Origin: an uncultured Porphyromonadaceae bacterium
GTDB lineage: Bacteria > Bacteroidota > Bacteroidia > Bacteroidales > Muribaculaceae
Length of the DNA: 64,000 nucleotides
Direction: 5' to 3'
Assembly: GCA_902491515.1 (NCBI GenBank)
Contig: CABUIC010000010.1
Location: 22,153-86,152 of the forward strand
A program made the translations under genes and the position numbers. The notes beneath the pieces are model-generated. The model worked only from the letters and a program-made list of their open reading frames with translations. It did not search any database and was not told the DNA's origin. Positions 17,667 to 25,827 of this stretch are shown here, piece after piece (the stretch's first letter is position 1; each line of letters starts with the position of its first letter).

Positions 17667-18250
17667 AATATTTCTTTGTTCAGTTTGTCGGTGAGTATTT
17701 CGTAGCCCTCCGGGTTGAGGTGCAGCCCGTCGTAGCTTAGATTGACGTTCAGTTTTCCGTCCTTGTCGAGGAATTCATGATAGACATCAAGATAGACTAT
17801 GGTGGAATTGCCTCGCCCGGCGAGCTCGGTCCGAATGCATTCGTTCATCATTCGGATGTTGACATTGGCCTGGGCTTCCTCTTTCCCCTGAAAGTGGCGG
17901 GGAAGAATGGAGAAAACGTACACCCGCCCGGCTCCGAATGCTTCGAGGGCGTCGACATATTCCCGCGCATAGGCCTCGCAGAGCTCACGGGTGGAGAGCG
18001 AGTGGCAGTTGTTGGTGCCGCTCATTACAGTCACGGTCTGCCCCTCGCATTTTCCGGCGTAGGCCTGAAGATGTTCGATTCCGCTGCCCGATTTTCCGCA
18101 GTTGGAGGTTATAAGGGTAGGGAAGCTGGACTGGAGGTCCCAGCGGGTGACAAGCGAGTCGCCGATGAAGCGGTAAGTCATGGGGCTTTCCGAGCACGCC
18201 CCCGGAATGAAGGCCGCAAGAAGAAGCAGAAGAAATCTTATGAGTTTCAT
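17663..18250 (-). CDS. SGNH/GDSL-family hydrolase lipoprotein
   Basis: A 195-residue lipoprotein (lipobox IPGAC) of the SGNH hydrolase superfamily. The blocks are visible: GDS with the nucleophile serine in RFIGDSLV (about 27-34), the asparagine block SGTNNC, and the C-terminal Asp-x-x-His in YDGLHLNPEGY. Members are esterases or acetyltransferases on glycans. It sits between a second SGNH-like gene and DUF2490 in the MBOAT operon, and its periplasmic or surface location fits O-acetyl transfer or removal on a polysaccharide. Confidence 0.85.
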   Translation of the reverse strand: MKLIRFLLLLLAAFIPGACSESPMTYRFIGDSLVTRWDLQSSFPTLITSNCGKSGSGIEHLQAYAGKCEGQTVTVMSGTNNCHSLSTRELCEAYAREYVDALEAFGAGRVYVFSILPRHFQGKEEAQANVNIRMMNECIRTELAGRGNSTIVYLDVYHEFLDKDGKLNVNLSYDGLHLNPEGYEILTDKLNKEIL

Positions 18251-18263
18251 ATCGAGGGCAAAT

Positions 18264-19202
18264 TTACTGTTTTTTATCTGATAAAACCTCCCCGAGCAGG
18301 AACTTTTTCAGGCGCGGGGCTGCCATTCGGCTGTAGATTTCCGCTCCTTCCGCATTCAGGTGCGTATTGTCGAAAAATAGCCGGGGAGAGGCCATGAACA
18401 GGGAGTCGGAGGAGTCGTCGATAAGCGTGGCATTGTCAAAATGGGCGATTTCTGTCTGCAAAGCCTTGCGGATTGTGTGCTGTGTGCGGTCTTCGTAGTA
18501 TTGAGGGGTCATGAACACAGCCACCTTTATTCCCTTGTCGCTGCACTTCTGAAGCATGGCCCGGAATTCTTCCATCCTCTGAGGGTTGATTTCTCCGTCC
18601 TGGTCTATCAAATGCCGCTTCGGGGCCTGTGCCGGCACCGGTTTGGCGATGAAGCCGTCCGCCGAGTGCTCCTTATCCTTTACGATGTGATAAAGGAGGA
18701 TGCGCCACCAGATGGAGTTGAAGCGGTAGAAGGTGGAATTAATCATGAGCTTCTGCGTCATCGAGCCGTCGGCGAGACAGGAGTCAATCATTGCATAGCC
18801 CATTCCATAGTAAGGCGCGAGGATGTTGTATCGTTCGCCGGGGCCTGAGCTACTGAAAATTCCGTCGTCGATGCCGAGGATAATGGCTTTTGGCGTGTGG
18901 CGCGCGAGGATGCATTCAAGCATCGAATGGAAGAAGGGCAACGTCTGGCCGTTGCTTGCGCCGTTGTAGACGCTCATCCCTAAGGAGTCGCTTAGAATCG
19001 ACGGCATAAGACTGTTGAGCACATGGCTGTTTCCCAGGATGATGAGCTCCTCATCGGCCTGTTTGATGGTGTAGTCGATGGCCGCGCAGTCGCCCGGAAG
19101 GGTGTGGGTCTGCGTGTATGATTTCATGGCTTTCCCGCAGACCACGTCAAGGACCACTACAATAGCTACGGTGGCAAGAATGAATATGATAAGACGTTTC
19201 AT
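18264..19202 (-). CDS. SGNH-like membrane-anchored protein, partner of MBOAT
   Basis: A 312-residue protein with an N-terminal membrane anchor and an SGNH-like fold: GNSH in LIILGNSHVLNS replaces GDS, ending with DNTHLNAEGAEIYS (Asp/His). This layout matches the DltD/AlgJ/AlgX/PatB-type partners that take acyl groups passed across the membrane by an MBOAT protein. It begins 2 bases after the MBOAT stop, which makes coupled expression nearly certain. The acceptor polymer cannot be told from sequence. Confidence 0.78.
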   Translation of the reverse strand: MKRLIIFILATVAIVVVLDVVCGKAMKSYTQTHTLPGDCAAIDYTIKQADEELIILGNSHVLNSLMPSILSDSLGMSVYNGASNGQTLPFFHSMLECILARHTPKAIILGIDDGIFSSSGPGERYNILAPYYGMGYAMIDSCLADGSMTQKLMINSTFYRFNSIWWRILLYHIVKDKEHSADGFIAKPVPAQAPKRHLIDQDGEINPQRMEEFRAMLQKCSDKGIKVAVFMTPQYYEDRTQHTIRKALQTEIAHFDNATLIDDSSDSLFMASPRLFFDNTHLNAEGAEIYSRMAAPRLKKFLLGEVLSDKKQ

Positions 19203-19204
19203 AA

Positions 19205-20629
19205 TCAGAACTGGAAATAAATGAACTGGCCGCCCGTGAAGGAGCCGCAGAGGAGAATAGTGACAACGAGCACCACCGTGTAAAGCACATCGCGGACAAG
19301 GCTCGTGCGGTAGATGGTTTCCTGCATGGGGAGCGAGTCTTTCCGCTCACGGTAGAGCTCGACAAGCATCAGTATGCCTATCAGCATGAGCGAAAGAAGG
19401 ATAGTAGGCATTCCCGCACCGTTGTAGAGCCGACCGTGTTCGTCAATCATTTTGTCGAAGGCCTTGAAGGCGTCGCTTATGCTGTTGGCCCTGAAGAACA
19501 CCCAGCCGATCATCACCAGCACGAAGGTGAAGATGATGGAAATGACCTTGCTTAGAGCGGATTGCTTGCGCTTCTTGTCCGGCGCCTTTCGCATAAGGTT
19601 CCCTCCGACGAGGAGCGCGCCGTGATAGGCGCCCCAGAGGACGAAGGTCCAGTTCGCGCCATGCCAAAGGCCGCTCACAAGCATAGTGGCCATAGTATTG
19701 AACATATGCCGCCCCTTTGAGCAGCGGTTGCCTCCGAGGGGTATGTAGACATATTCGGTGAACCACGACGAGAGGGATATGTGCCATCGGCGCCAGAAAT
19801 TCTTGGGCGACGTCGCGAGGTAGGGCTGGCGGAAGTTCTGCATCAGCCGGAAGCCCATGCACTTCGCCGCGCCGATGGCTATCAGCGAGTAGCCCCCGAA
19901 GTCGCAGAGTATCTGGAAGGTGAAGAAGAAGGTGGCAAGTAGGACACTCGTGCCGTTGTGCTGGTCGAGGTTGTTGTATACGGCATCGACATAGGTCGAG
20001 ACGTTGTCGGCGATGCACAGCTTCATGAAGTAGCCGAACATCATCAGCTTCAGGCCTTCGATAAAGTTCACCCCGTTGAAGGTGTGCTTTTCATCGAACT
20101 GCGGCAGAAGGTTCGACGACCTTTCGATAGGTCCCGCTACGAGCTGGGGGAAGAAGGTGACGAAGAGCGCATATTTCATCAGCGAATGCGTAGGCTTGGT
20201 GGTCCCGCGCATTACGTCCACGATGTAGCCTACGGCCTGGAAAGTATAGAAGGAGATGCCCACGGGCAGGAGTATCGAGAATTCGGGTACCTCCATCCGA
20301 AGGCCGGTGGCGTTCAGCAGGGCGAATACGCTCGTGGTGATGAATGTCAGATATTTGAAAATGAACAGAATGCCGAAATTGGCTACAAGGCAGGCTGTCA
20401 GCCATGCTTTTCGCGTCCGGGGATTGTCTGTGCCCGCGATTTTCAGCGAGGCAAACCAGGTGCTGACCGTCGAGAAGAGTATGAGGAGCGCATAGACCGG
20501 CTCCCAGTTCATATAGAAATAATAGCTCGCGACGAGTAGGAATACATTGCGGAATTTTTGTGGCAGAATCCAATAGAGGATGCAGACTATCGGGAAGAAT
20601 ATCAGGAATTCAATCGAATTGAACAGCAT
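19205..20629 (-). CDS. MBOAT family O-acyltransferase (AlgI-like)
   Basis: A 474-residue polytopic inner-membrane acyltransferase. It has the MBOAT signatures FPQLVAGPIERS, FWRRWHISLSSWF and the catalytic-histidine segment SGLWHGANWTFVLWG. The AlgI/PatA/DltB relatives pass acetyl or other acyl groups from cytosolic donors to periplasmic SGNH partners; two such partners follow directly. No alginate genes are near, so the target is more likely another exopolysaccharide, capsule or peptidoglycan (inference). It heads the operon; the hairpin-rich transcribed locus at 20679-20997 ends about 50 bases upstream of its ATG. Confidence 0.92.
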   Translation of the reverse strand: MLFNSIEFLIFFPIVCILYWILPQKFRNVFLLVASYYFYMNWEPVYALLILFSTVSTWFASLKIAGTDNPRTRKAWLTACLVANFGILFIFKYLTFITTSVFALLNATGLRMEVPEFSILLPVGISFYTFQAVGYIVDVMRGTTKPTHSLMKYALFVTFFPQLVAGPIERSSNLLPQFDEKHTFNGVNFIEGLKLMMFGYFMKLCIADNVSTYVDAVYNNLDQHNGTSVLLATFFFTFQILCDFGGYSLIAIGAAKCMGFRLMQNFRQPYLATSPKNFWRRWHISLSSWFTEYVYIPLGGNRCSKGRHMFNTMATMLVSGLWHGANWTFVLWGAYHGALLVGGNLMRKAPDKKRKQSALSKVISIIFTFVLVMIGWVFFRANSISDAFKAFDKMIDEHGRLYNGAGMPTILLSLMLIGILMLVELYRERKDSLPMQETIYRTSLVRDVLYTVVLVVTILLCGSFTGGQFIYFQF

Positions 20630-20678
20630 GGAGTAAACGACACCATTCAGCCGGATCCGAACTGAATTATTTACCCAT

Positions 20679-20997
20679 AAAAAAAGCGCAGGATCCGAAC
20701 TTGTTGCCGTCCTTCAAATCCCGGTATATGGCAGCGCCATAACTCCATAGAATGAGCAACGTGAAGCCTACGCTGTATGTATACAACTTGACCGACAATA
20801 GTACATCCCGTGTTAACGGGATGGCCGGTGTCAGGCATGGCTGATATGCATACCCATGGCATTCGCCGCTGCTTTGTTCTTGATGGAGTTTGAAATTGCC
20901 ACATTTCGGATTTTTCAAGAACGAAGCGTCAAGCAAACGCTTATCTATATAGATGACCCTCCACTGCCCATCCCTTGCGGGATACACGGCGATAGGT
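20679..20997 (-). ncRNA. Probable structured RNA or long structured leader (locus A)
   Basis: This stretch starts just after a -7 box TAACTTTG and ends in a run of seven Ts on the minus strand (20686-20680). At least seven hairpins can be drawn: 20970-20983 (ATCCC/GGGAT, tetraloop), 20943-20954, 20924-20942, 20876-20922 (GTTCTTGA/TCAAGAAC), 20834-20854, 20805-20822 (ATCCCG/CGGGAT) and 20727-20741 (TATGGC/GCCATA). A 106-codon open frame crosses it but looks incidental. The layout, with a Bacteroidetes promoter at one end and a terminator at the other, is the one described for the Bacteroidales-1 RNA motif, but I cannot confirm that match. It could instead be a leader controlling the MBOAT operon. 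Confidence 0.6.
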
Positions 20998-21002
20998 CAG
21001 TG

Positions 21003-21034
21003 CAAAGTTAGAAATTTTCTCCGAGATTATGAAA
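21003..21034 (-). promoter_or_regulatory. Promoter of structured RNA locus A
   Basis: TAACTTTG (21010-21003) is a perfect -7 box. At 20 bases upstream the -33 position reads TTTC (21034-21031), one change from TTTG. Confidence 0.7.
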
Positions 21035-21062
21035 AAATTGAAAAAGAAACTGCCTTTAACAT

Positions 21063-21093
21063 AAAAAGGAGCACCATCACGGTGCTCCTTTTT
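21063..21093 (-). terminator. Bidirectional terminator behind lpxH
   Basis: A perfect 13-bp stem (21063-21075 with 21081-21093) carries A5/T5 ends, so it can stop transcription from either side. It would end the rsgA-sufT-lpxH unit and insulate locus A. The remaining 210 bases to lpxH are AT-rich and show no gene. Confidence 0.92.
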
Positions 21094-21306
21094 ATTGGTT
21101 TCCAATAGGTACAATTTCTAAGGTAAAAAAGATTGTTTTTAGGTTTGCGATACAAAGTTCGGCCTTTTTTCGGGGGTGAGCAAACTTTTTGATATGTTTG
21201 AAAACATATTTTTGGTTTTTGTCCGAAGGCGGAGTTTTTATATGGCTGGTTAAGTAGTTGATTGGCAGGTTTAAAGTGCTGGATGGGGGTTTGTGTTAAA
21301 AGATGT

Positions 21307-22086
21307 TTATTTTGCCCCGGCTTGCAATTTGAAAGGCTCAAGGCGCATTTTCGCCCCGTCGAAAACCCCGTAGACGGGTTCCGGGTCGCTCCACGCGCCG
21401 AGAACAAAGAGGGTGCATCCGGCCCCGCATTCCATCTCCTGCGGGCGGTGGTGGTGACCGAGGACGATATAACGGAGCTCAGGATGGGCGGTGGTGAGCT
21501 CGGCGGTAAAGTCGGCGAGCAGGGCGTCAGCCCTGCGGTAATATTCGTCGAGGCGTTCGGGCCGGGTGCCGCGCGCACGGCTCCGGCGGCTCCACCGGCG
21601 GGCGAAGCCTATTGTCCACCGGGGGTGGACTGCGCCGTAAAGGGCCTGGCAGACCCGGCTCCGGAACAGAGGCCGGGCTATTCGCATGAAAAGCCCCTGA
21701 CGCCCCACGCCGTCGCCGTGGGCGAGGAAAAACTCTTTTCCTCCTATGGTCCGGAAGTCACCTCCATCGCGGGGGTCGACGACCGTGAGACCGATTTCCC
21801 GGCTCAGGTAGTCGAAAAGCCAGACATCGTGGTTGCCGACATACCAGTATATGGCAACCCCCTCGTCGGCAAGTTCGGCGAGGGCGCCGAAGAAGCGCAC
21901 GAAGCCTTGCGGCACGCAGTTGCGGTACTCGTACCAGTAGTCGAGCACATCGCCGAGCATGTAGAGCGCCGAGGCTTTGCCGCGGATGCTCCTGAGGAAG
22001 GCCACGACGCGGTCCTCCACGGAGCGCGGATCGTCGTAGGACCCGGCGCCGAGGTGCATGTCGCTGATGAAGTAGGTGTTTGCCAT
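21307..22086 (-). CDS. lpxH: UDP-2,3-diacylglucosamine diphosphatase LpxH
   Basis: A 259-residue metallophosphoesterase. Metal motifs are in order: SDMHLG (D9, H11), LGDVLDYW, VGNHDVW, AHGDG and LGHHHRP. LpxH cleaves UDP-2,3-diacylglucosamine to lipid X plus UMP on the cytosolic face of the inner membrane in lipid A synthesis. ATG 22086 gives the usual N-terminus (MANTYFISDMHLG); the open frame runs 20 codons further upstream but overlaps the preceding gene. It begins 5 bases after the SufT-like stop, so it belongs to the rsgA operon. Confidence 0.92.
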   Translation of the reverse strand: MANTYFISDMHLGAGSYDDPRSVEDRVVAFLRSIRGKASALYMLGDVLDYWYEYRNCVPQGFVRFFGALAELADEGVAIYWYVGNHDVWLFDYLSREIGLTVVDPRDGGDFRTIGGKEFFLAHGDGVGRQGLFMRIARPLFRSRVCQALYGAVHPRWTIGFARRWSRRSRARGTRPERLDEYYRRADALLADFTAELTTAHPELRYIVLGHHHRPQEMECGAGCTLFVLGAWSDPEPVYGVFDGAKMRLEPFKLQAGAK

Positions 22087-22091
22087 GGGGC

Positions 22092-22412
22092 TCAGAGCAT
22101 GCCTAATTCGAGCTTTGCCTCCTCGGACATCATATCCTTGTTCCACTCGGGCTCGAAGACGATGTTGACGGTGACAGAGGTCACGCCCTCTATTCCCTCG
22201 AGCTTCATGCGCACGTCTTCCATGATGAAGTCGGCCATGGGGCAGTTGGGGGCCGTGAGGGTCATGTCGACGGTGAGTGCGCCGTCGTCGGCGAGGTCTA
22301 TGCGGTAGACAAGGCCGAGACTGTAGATGTCGACGGGGATTTCGGGGTCGTAGACGGTGCGGAGCACCTCGATTATGCGTTCTTCGATTTTCAGACGTTC
22401 GTCGGGGGTCAT
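22092..22412 (-). CDS. SufT-like DUF59 (MIP18) protein
   Basis: A 106-residue cytosolic protein of the DUF59 family, which helps mature iron-sulfur proteins. It shows the family motifs YDPEIPVDIYSLGLVY and LTAPNCPM with the conserved cysteine, then VRMKLEGIEGVTSVTVNIVFEPEW. The longer open frame to 22892 lies inside rsgA and is not used; ATG 22412 fits the family start. It sits between rsgA (5 bases) and lpxH (5 bases). No other suf gene is in the window. Confidence 0.9.
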   Translation of the reverse strand: MTPDERLKIEERIIEVLRTVYDPEIPVDIYSLGLVYRIDLADDGALTVDMTLTAPNCPMADFIMEDVRMKLEGIEGVTSVTVNIVFEPEWNKDMMSEEAKLELGML

Positions 22413-22417
22413 GGGAA

Positions 22418-23404
22418 TTATTTTCTGTATTTTTCGTCGGCGCCGGAGGCGTCTTCGGTGAGGATATTCAGGTAGGAATTGTATCGCGATTCTGCAATCC
22501 GGCTCTCTTCGACGGCCCGGCGCACGGCGCAGCCGGGCTCGCCCGTGTGGGTGCAGTCGCCGAAACGGCAGCCTTCCGACTCGCGGAAGATTTCCGGGAA
22601 GAAATGGGCCACCTCCCTGCGGTCGAACTCCACGGTGCCGAAGCCGCGGACTCCGGGGGTGTCGATGATGCGGCCGCCTCCGGGAAGTGAGAACATTTCG
22701 GAGAAGGTGGTGGTGTGCATGCCCTGGTCGTGAGCTGCGGAGATTTCGGCCGTGCGCTGTCCGGTTCCGGGAATCAGGTCGTTGATGAGTGTGCTCTTGC
22801 CCACACCGGAATTGCCCGAGAGGAGAGTAATCTTGCCCTTGAGCATCTCGCCGAGAGAGGCCACTCCCTCGCCGGTGCGGGCCGACAGCCACAGTACTTC
22901 GTAGCCTATCGAGCGGTATAGGTATGTGACGGCTTCGAGAAGTTCGCGGTCATCGGGCTCGGTTAGGAGGTCTATTTTGTTTATGGCTATGATGGCGGGG
23001 ATGTTGTAGGCCTCGGCCGTGGCAAGAAAACGGTCGATGAAGGTTGTGGAGGTCGTGGGGTGCGCGAGGGTGACCACGAGGAGGGCTGCGTCGATGTTCG
23101 CGGCGATTATGTGCGCGGCCTTGGAGAGGTTGCTGGCGCGGCGGATGATATAGTTGCGCCGCGGCTCGATTTCGGTGATGAGCGCCGTTCCGTCGGGGCC
23201 GGAGGCTGAGATGCGCACGCGGTCGCCGACGGCCACGGGGTTTGTGGTGCGGATGCCGCGGATGCGGAAATTGCCCTTGATGCGGCAGTTCACTTCGGTG
23301 CGGGCGGCGCCGTCGAGCTCCACGACGTAGTGGGCGCCCGTGTTGCGCACCACGAGCCCCCGGCGCGAGTCGTCGGGCATGCCTTTTGTGTTCTTTTCTG
23401 ACAT
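22418..23404 (-). CDS. rsgA: Ribosome small-subunit-dependent GTPase RsgA
   Basis: RsgA (YjeQ), 328 residues, is a circularly permuted GTPase that checks late 30S assembly. Domains in order are an N-terminal OB fold, then permuted G motifs G4 (NKID), G5 (SARTGEG), G1 (SGNSGVGKST) and G3 (DTPGVRGFG), and a C-terminal zinc knuckle with C-x4-C-x-H-x5-C (GCRFGDCTHTGEPGC). It leads the operon with the SufT-like gene and lpxH. A -7-like TATCTTTA lies about 25 bases upstream of the ATG, without a good -33 box. Confidence 0.95.
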   Translation of the reverse strand: MSEKNTKGMPDDSRRGLVVRNTGAHYVVELDGAARTEVNCRIKGNFRIRGIRTTNPVAVGDRVRISASGPDGTALITEIEPRRNYIIRRASNLSKAAHIIAANIDAALLVVTLAHPTTSTTFIDRFLATAEAYNIPAIIAINKIDLLTEPDDRELLEAVTYLYRSIGYEVLWLSARTGEGVASLGEMLKGKITLLSGNSGVGKSTLINDLIPGTGQRTAEISAAHDQGMHTTTFSEMFSLPGGGRIIDTPGVRGFGTVEFDRREVAHFFPEIFRESEGCRFGDCTHTGEPGCAVRRAVEESRIAESRYNSYLNILTEDASGADEKYRK

Positions 23405-23548
23405 ATATCGCTATTCTGCGTGTAAAGATACAACAAAATTTGCGTTTCAGGTGTTTTATCAGCAAAATAAAATCACGCGCCCGCGCGGATTTCCACTACG
23501 TGGAAGCCGCCAAAGCGCAATGAAAATTGAAAAAATACGGCTCGGAAT

Positions 23549-23579
23549 TTTGAAATTAAGAAAAATTAATGTAATTTTG
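23549..23579 (+). promoter_or_regulatory. Bacteroidetes-type promoter of the DUF2582 gene
   Basis: TTTG (23549-23552), 19 bases, TAATTTTG (23572-23579). The leader before ATG 23649 is about 60 bases. Confidence 0.82.
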
Positions 23580-23648
23580 TCGGCAGAATGTGAGTTGTAG
23601 TTGATATAAGAAACAATAATTGTCTAACAAAGCTAAATAAAGACTCCA

Positions 23649-23867
23649 ATGAACACAGAAACAATCGGCACTAATGCCGGAACGGTTTGGGTAGCTCTCA
23701 ACACCGCTGACGCCCTTGGCGTAAAACAGATCAAGAAAATCACGAAGCTGAAAGACAAGGAAGTCTTCGCAGCGCTCGGCTGGCTCGCCCGCGAAGGCAA
23801 AGTCAACATCGACGTTGATCCCGCCGACGAGAAAGAGTTCGTGGTTAGCCTCGTTCAGGACAAGTAA
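23649..23867 (+). CDS. Small winged-helix protein, DUF2582 family
   Basis: A 72-residue protein (MNTETIGTNAGTVWVALN...) matching the DUF2582 winged-helix family of Bacteroidetes and some other bacteria. It has the GTVWVALN start and ALGWLAREGKV recognition region. It is predicted to be cytosolic and possibly DNA-binding, but no target is known. It is a single-gene unit with a strong promoter and a strong terminator, which suggests high independent expression. A second tiny wHTH gene of a different family lies behind dnaK. Confidence 0.88.
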   Translation: MNTETIGTNAGTVWVALNTADALGVKQIKKITKLKDKEVFAALGWLAREGKVNIDVDPADEKEFVVSLVQDK

Positions 23868-23891
23868 TCCCGTACGCGACATCAAAAATAA

Positions 23892-23934
23892 GCGCCCCGG
23901 AAGGCCTCTCAGAGTCTCCCGGGGCGCGGTTTTT
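23892..23934 (+). terminator. Terminator after the DUF2582 gene
   Basis: Stem GCGCCCCGG/CCGGGGCGC (23892-23900 with 23919-23927), followed by GG and TTTTT. Confidence 0.9.
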
Positions 23935-23950
23935 GTGTTCTGGACTGTAA

Positions 23951-24628
23951 TCAGTTCACGTAAATAGTGTACTGGTTGTACACCACGCCGTAGTTCTTGA
24001 TGCAGATTTTGTAGGTCTCGGTGTACTTCGGATACCAGATGCAGAGGCATTCGTCGAGGTCGTCCGTGTCGGAGGCTACGAGATTGCCCTCGGAGTCGTA
24101 GATGTAGAGGTCGAGGTCGGTGTCGCCGTCGCCGCTGACGCTCACCATTGCCGCCTCGCCGCCGCGAAACTGTACGCGGTAGACGTCCGTCGCTCCGGCC
24201 TTCACCGTCTCGGTCGTCTCATCGTAAGCGGTCGTGGCGCCGCGGTTGGCCTCGTTGCGCGCTTTGGAGATCAGGGCAAGGAGCGCGGGATCGCCGCCGG
24301 CCATTTCCGTGGCGTCGACGAGCAGACGCTCCGGGTCGAAGCTCACGCGCGAGGGAGCCTTGTCGCCCCCCTCCGTCGTGCCCCCTTCGCTGGTCTTCTC
24401 GGCTTTGAAGGAGCGGGCGCCTATGGTGTTGTAAATCTCTGCGGCCTGAATAAGGGGCAGGGCGTTGTCGCGGGCGTAGCCGTACTTCACGAGCTGACCT
24501 GCCACCTGAAGCATAGAGGCCTCCTTCGGAATGGCACGTGCAGGAGCCTTCGTTGTCGGAATTTCGTTGGCAAGGACGCATCCGGCGCCGAAGAGGGCGG
24601 CGAGGAGCGTAAGGATGATTTTTTTCAT
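23951..24628 (-). CDS. Exported protein with PPC-like C-terminal domain
   Basis: A 225-residue exported protein. The signal peptide is MKKIILTLLAALFGAGCVLANE; a possible lipobox (FGAGC) means it could be a lipoprotein. A helical middle part is followed by a C-terminal beta-sandwich (about 145-225) with VYRVQFRGGEAAMVSVSGDG, DLDLYIYDSEGNLVASD and a final TIYVN, resembling bacterial pre-peptidase C-terminal domains. No protease domain is present. It starts 3 bases after the S1/P1 nuclease stop, so the two are co-transcribed. The function is unknown. Confidence 0.75.
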   Translation of the reverse strand: MKKIILTLLAALFGAGCVLANEIPTTKAPARAIPKEASMLQVAGQLVKYGYARDNALPLIQAAEIYNTIGARSFKAEKTSEGGTTEGGDKAPSRVSFDPERLLVDATEMAGGDPALLALISKARNEANRGATTAYDETTETVKAGATDVYRVQFRGGEAAMVSVSGDGDTDLDLYIYDSEGNLVASDTDDLDECLCIWYPKYTETYKICIKNYGVVYNQYTIYVN

Positions 24629-24631
24629 AGT

Positions 24632-25420
24632 CTATCTGTTGTAGTTGGGGTCAAAAATACTGTTGAGGATGTGGGCGAGTCTCAGGCCTCCGCGGAGAAA
24701 CTGGGTTTCGATTGTCGGGGTCCAGTAGGCGATGTGGTTGTAGCTTGCTTTCGAGCCCTTAGGGAAGTAGTCGTAGACGCGTCCGGCGATTTCCCAGGTC
24801 TCCCGGGCCCAGTCGTCGGGAGTTCCGGCGATGATGGCGGCCTCCTGTTCCGGCGTGGCGCGGTCAATCTGGTCCTGCCATTCCGAGTAGCTCCACTTGT
24901 GGGCCGCTTCAGGGAGCGAGCTGTCCCAGAGCTCGTGGAGCTGGGTGTCGCGCTTGAAGAACTTCACGGGGGTGAGGTTGCCGCCCAGGTCGGTGAGATG
25001 CCCCAGATGCATCGGCTGGTGCATGTCGCCCAGGAGATGAGTGAGGATTTTCAGCGCGAGGACCTTCTGCGAGCGGGCCGATACGGAGTCGGCGAGGATG
25101 GCGCGTATCTCGTTGACGGCCACAACGACGTCGCCCTTTTCGTTGAGAGGCGCGTCGGCGTAGTCGGTTCCCGCGTCGACGTTCTTGTAGTGCCAGGTCT
25201 TGGTGTAGGCATAGTCCGGTGTGTGCGAAGCGTTGTCGAGCCAGTTGGACCAGTAGACGAGCGAGCGTCCGTCGAGGAGCGAGCGGACGGAGTCGGCGGC
25301 CGCAGGGGTCAGGTGTCGCTCGGCGATGCTGGCTGTGACGTCATGGCCTTTCTGACTCCAGCCGAGGGCCTGAAGAGCGCCGAGGAAACATATTCCGAGG
25401 ATAGCGAAACGTATATTCAT
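24632..25420 (-). CDS. S1/P1-type nuclease (zinc-dependent)
   Basis: A 262-residue secreted nuclease of the S1/P1 family. Signal cleavage after residue 20 would free the N-terminal tryptophan of WSQKGH, the first zinc ligand as in P1 nuclease. Other ligand motifs are visible: NWLDNASH, WHYKNVD, HLLGDMHQPMHLGHLTDLGGN and HELWD. The enzymes degrade single-stranded DNA and RNA in the periplasm or outside the cell, perhaps for phosphate or nucleoside salvage. It leads a two-gene unit with the PPC-like protein. It is separated from rpmA by a terminator. Confidence 0.92.
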   Translation of the reverse strand: MNIRFAILGICFLGALQALGWSQKGHDVTASIAERHLTPAAADSVRSLLDGRSLVYWSNWLDNASHTPDYAYTKTWHYKNVDAGTDYADAPLNEKGDVVVAVNEIRAILADSVSARSQKVLALKILTHLLGDMHQPMHLGHLTDLGGNLTPVKFFKRDTQLHELWDSSLPEAAHKWSYSEWQDQIDRATPEQEAAIIAGTPDDWARETWEIAGRVYDYFPKGSKASYNHIAYWTPTIETQFLRGGLRLAHILNSIFDPNYNR

Positions 25421-25450
25421 GCTGAGGGAAGAGGCGGATGGAAATGCAAA

Positions 25451-25495
25451 AGCGGGCCAACAGACACCGGGGTTACGGATATCTGTCGGCCCGCT
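25451..25495 (-). terminator. Terminator after rpmA
   Basis: A long stem pairs 25451-25464 with 25482-25495 (AGCGGGCC, one mismatch, ACAGA), followed on the minus strand by TTTGCATTT. Confidence 0.8.
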
Positions 25496-25531
25496 GAAGA
25501 GTTTGCGGGAATGCTGCCGGACGCTGCGGGC

Positions 25532-25795
25532 TTACGCCTCGGCCAGCGGAGTGATGTTGATGAACTTGCGACCGTTGCGGCCTTCGGTGAAGGTCACGGT
25601 GCCGTCAATCAGGGCATAGAGGGTGTGGTCCTTGCCGATGCCTACGTTGAGGCCGGGGTGGTGGACAGTGCCGCGCTGGCGCTTGATGATATTGCCGGCC
25701 TTGGCGAACTGGCCGCCGAAGATTTTAACGCCGAGTCGTTTGCTTTCCGACTCACGGCCGTTCTTAGAACTACCGACGCCTTTCTTATGTGCCAT
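25532..25795 (-). CDS. rpmA: 50S ribosomal protein L27
   Basis: L27, 87 residues, sits at the peptidyl transferase centre. The sequence starts MAHKKGVGSSKNGRES with the usual KRLGVKIFGGQ and AGNIIKRQRGT motifs. There is no N-terminal extension of the kind cleaved in Firmicutes. It follows rplU by 32 bases in the conventional rplU-rpmA pair. Confidence 0.98.
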   Translation of the reverse strand: MAHKKGVGSSKNGRESESKRLGVKIFGGQFAKAGNIIKRQRGTVHHPGLNVGIGKDHTLYALIDGTVTFTEGRNGRKFINITPLAEA

Positions 25796-25827
25796 AGTGC
25801 TTTGTGTTTGTAACGGGGTTAGAGGGA

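Noticed and set aside
20667..20987. A 106-codon open frame on the minus strand
   Set aside because: It runs through a chain of strong hairpins, starts almost at the predicted transcript start, has no recognisable domain and ends at the T-run. An RNA gene explains the region better.
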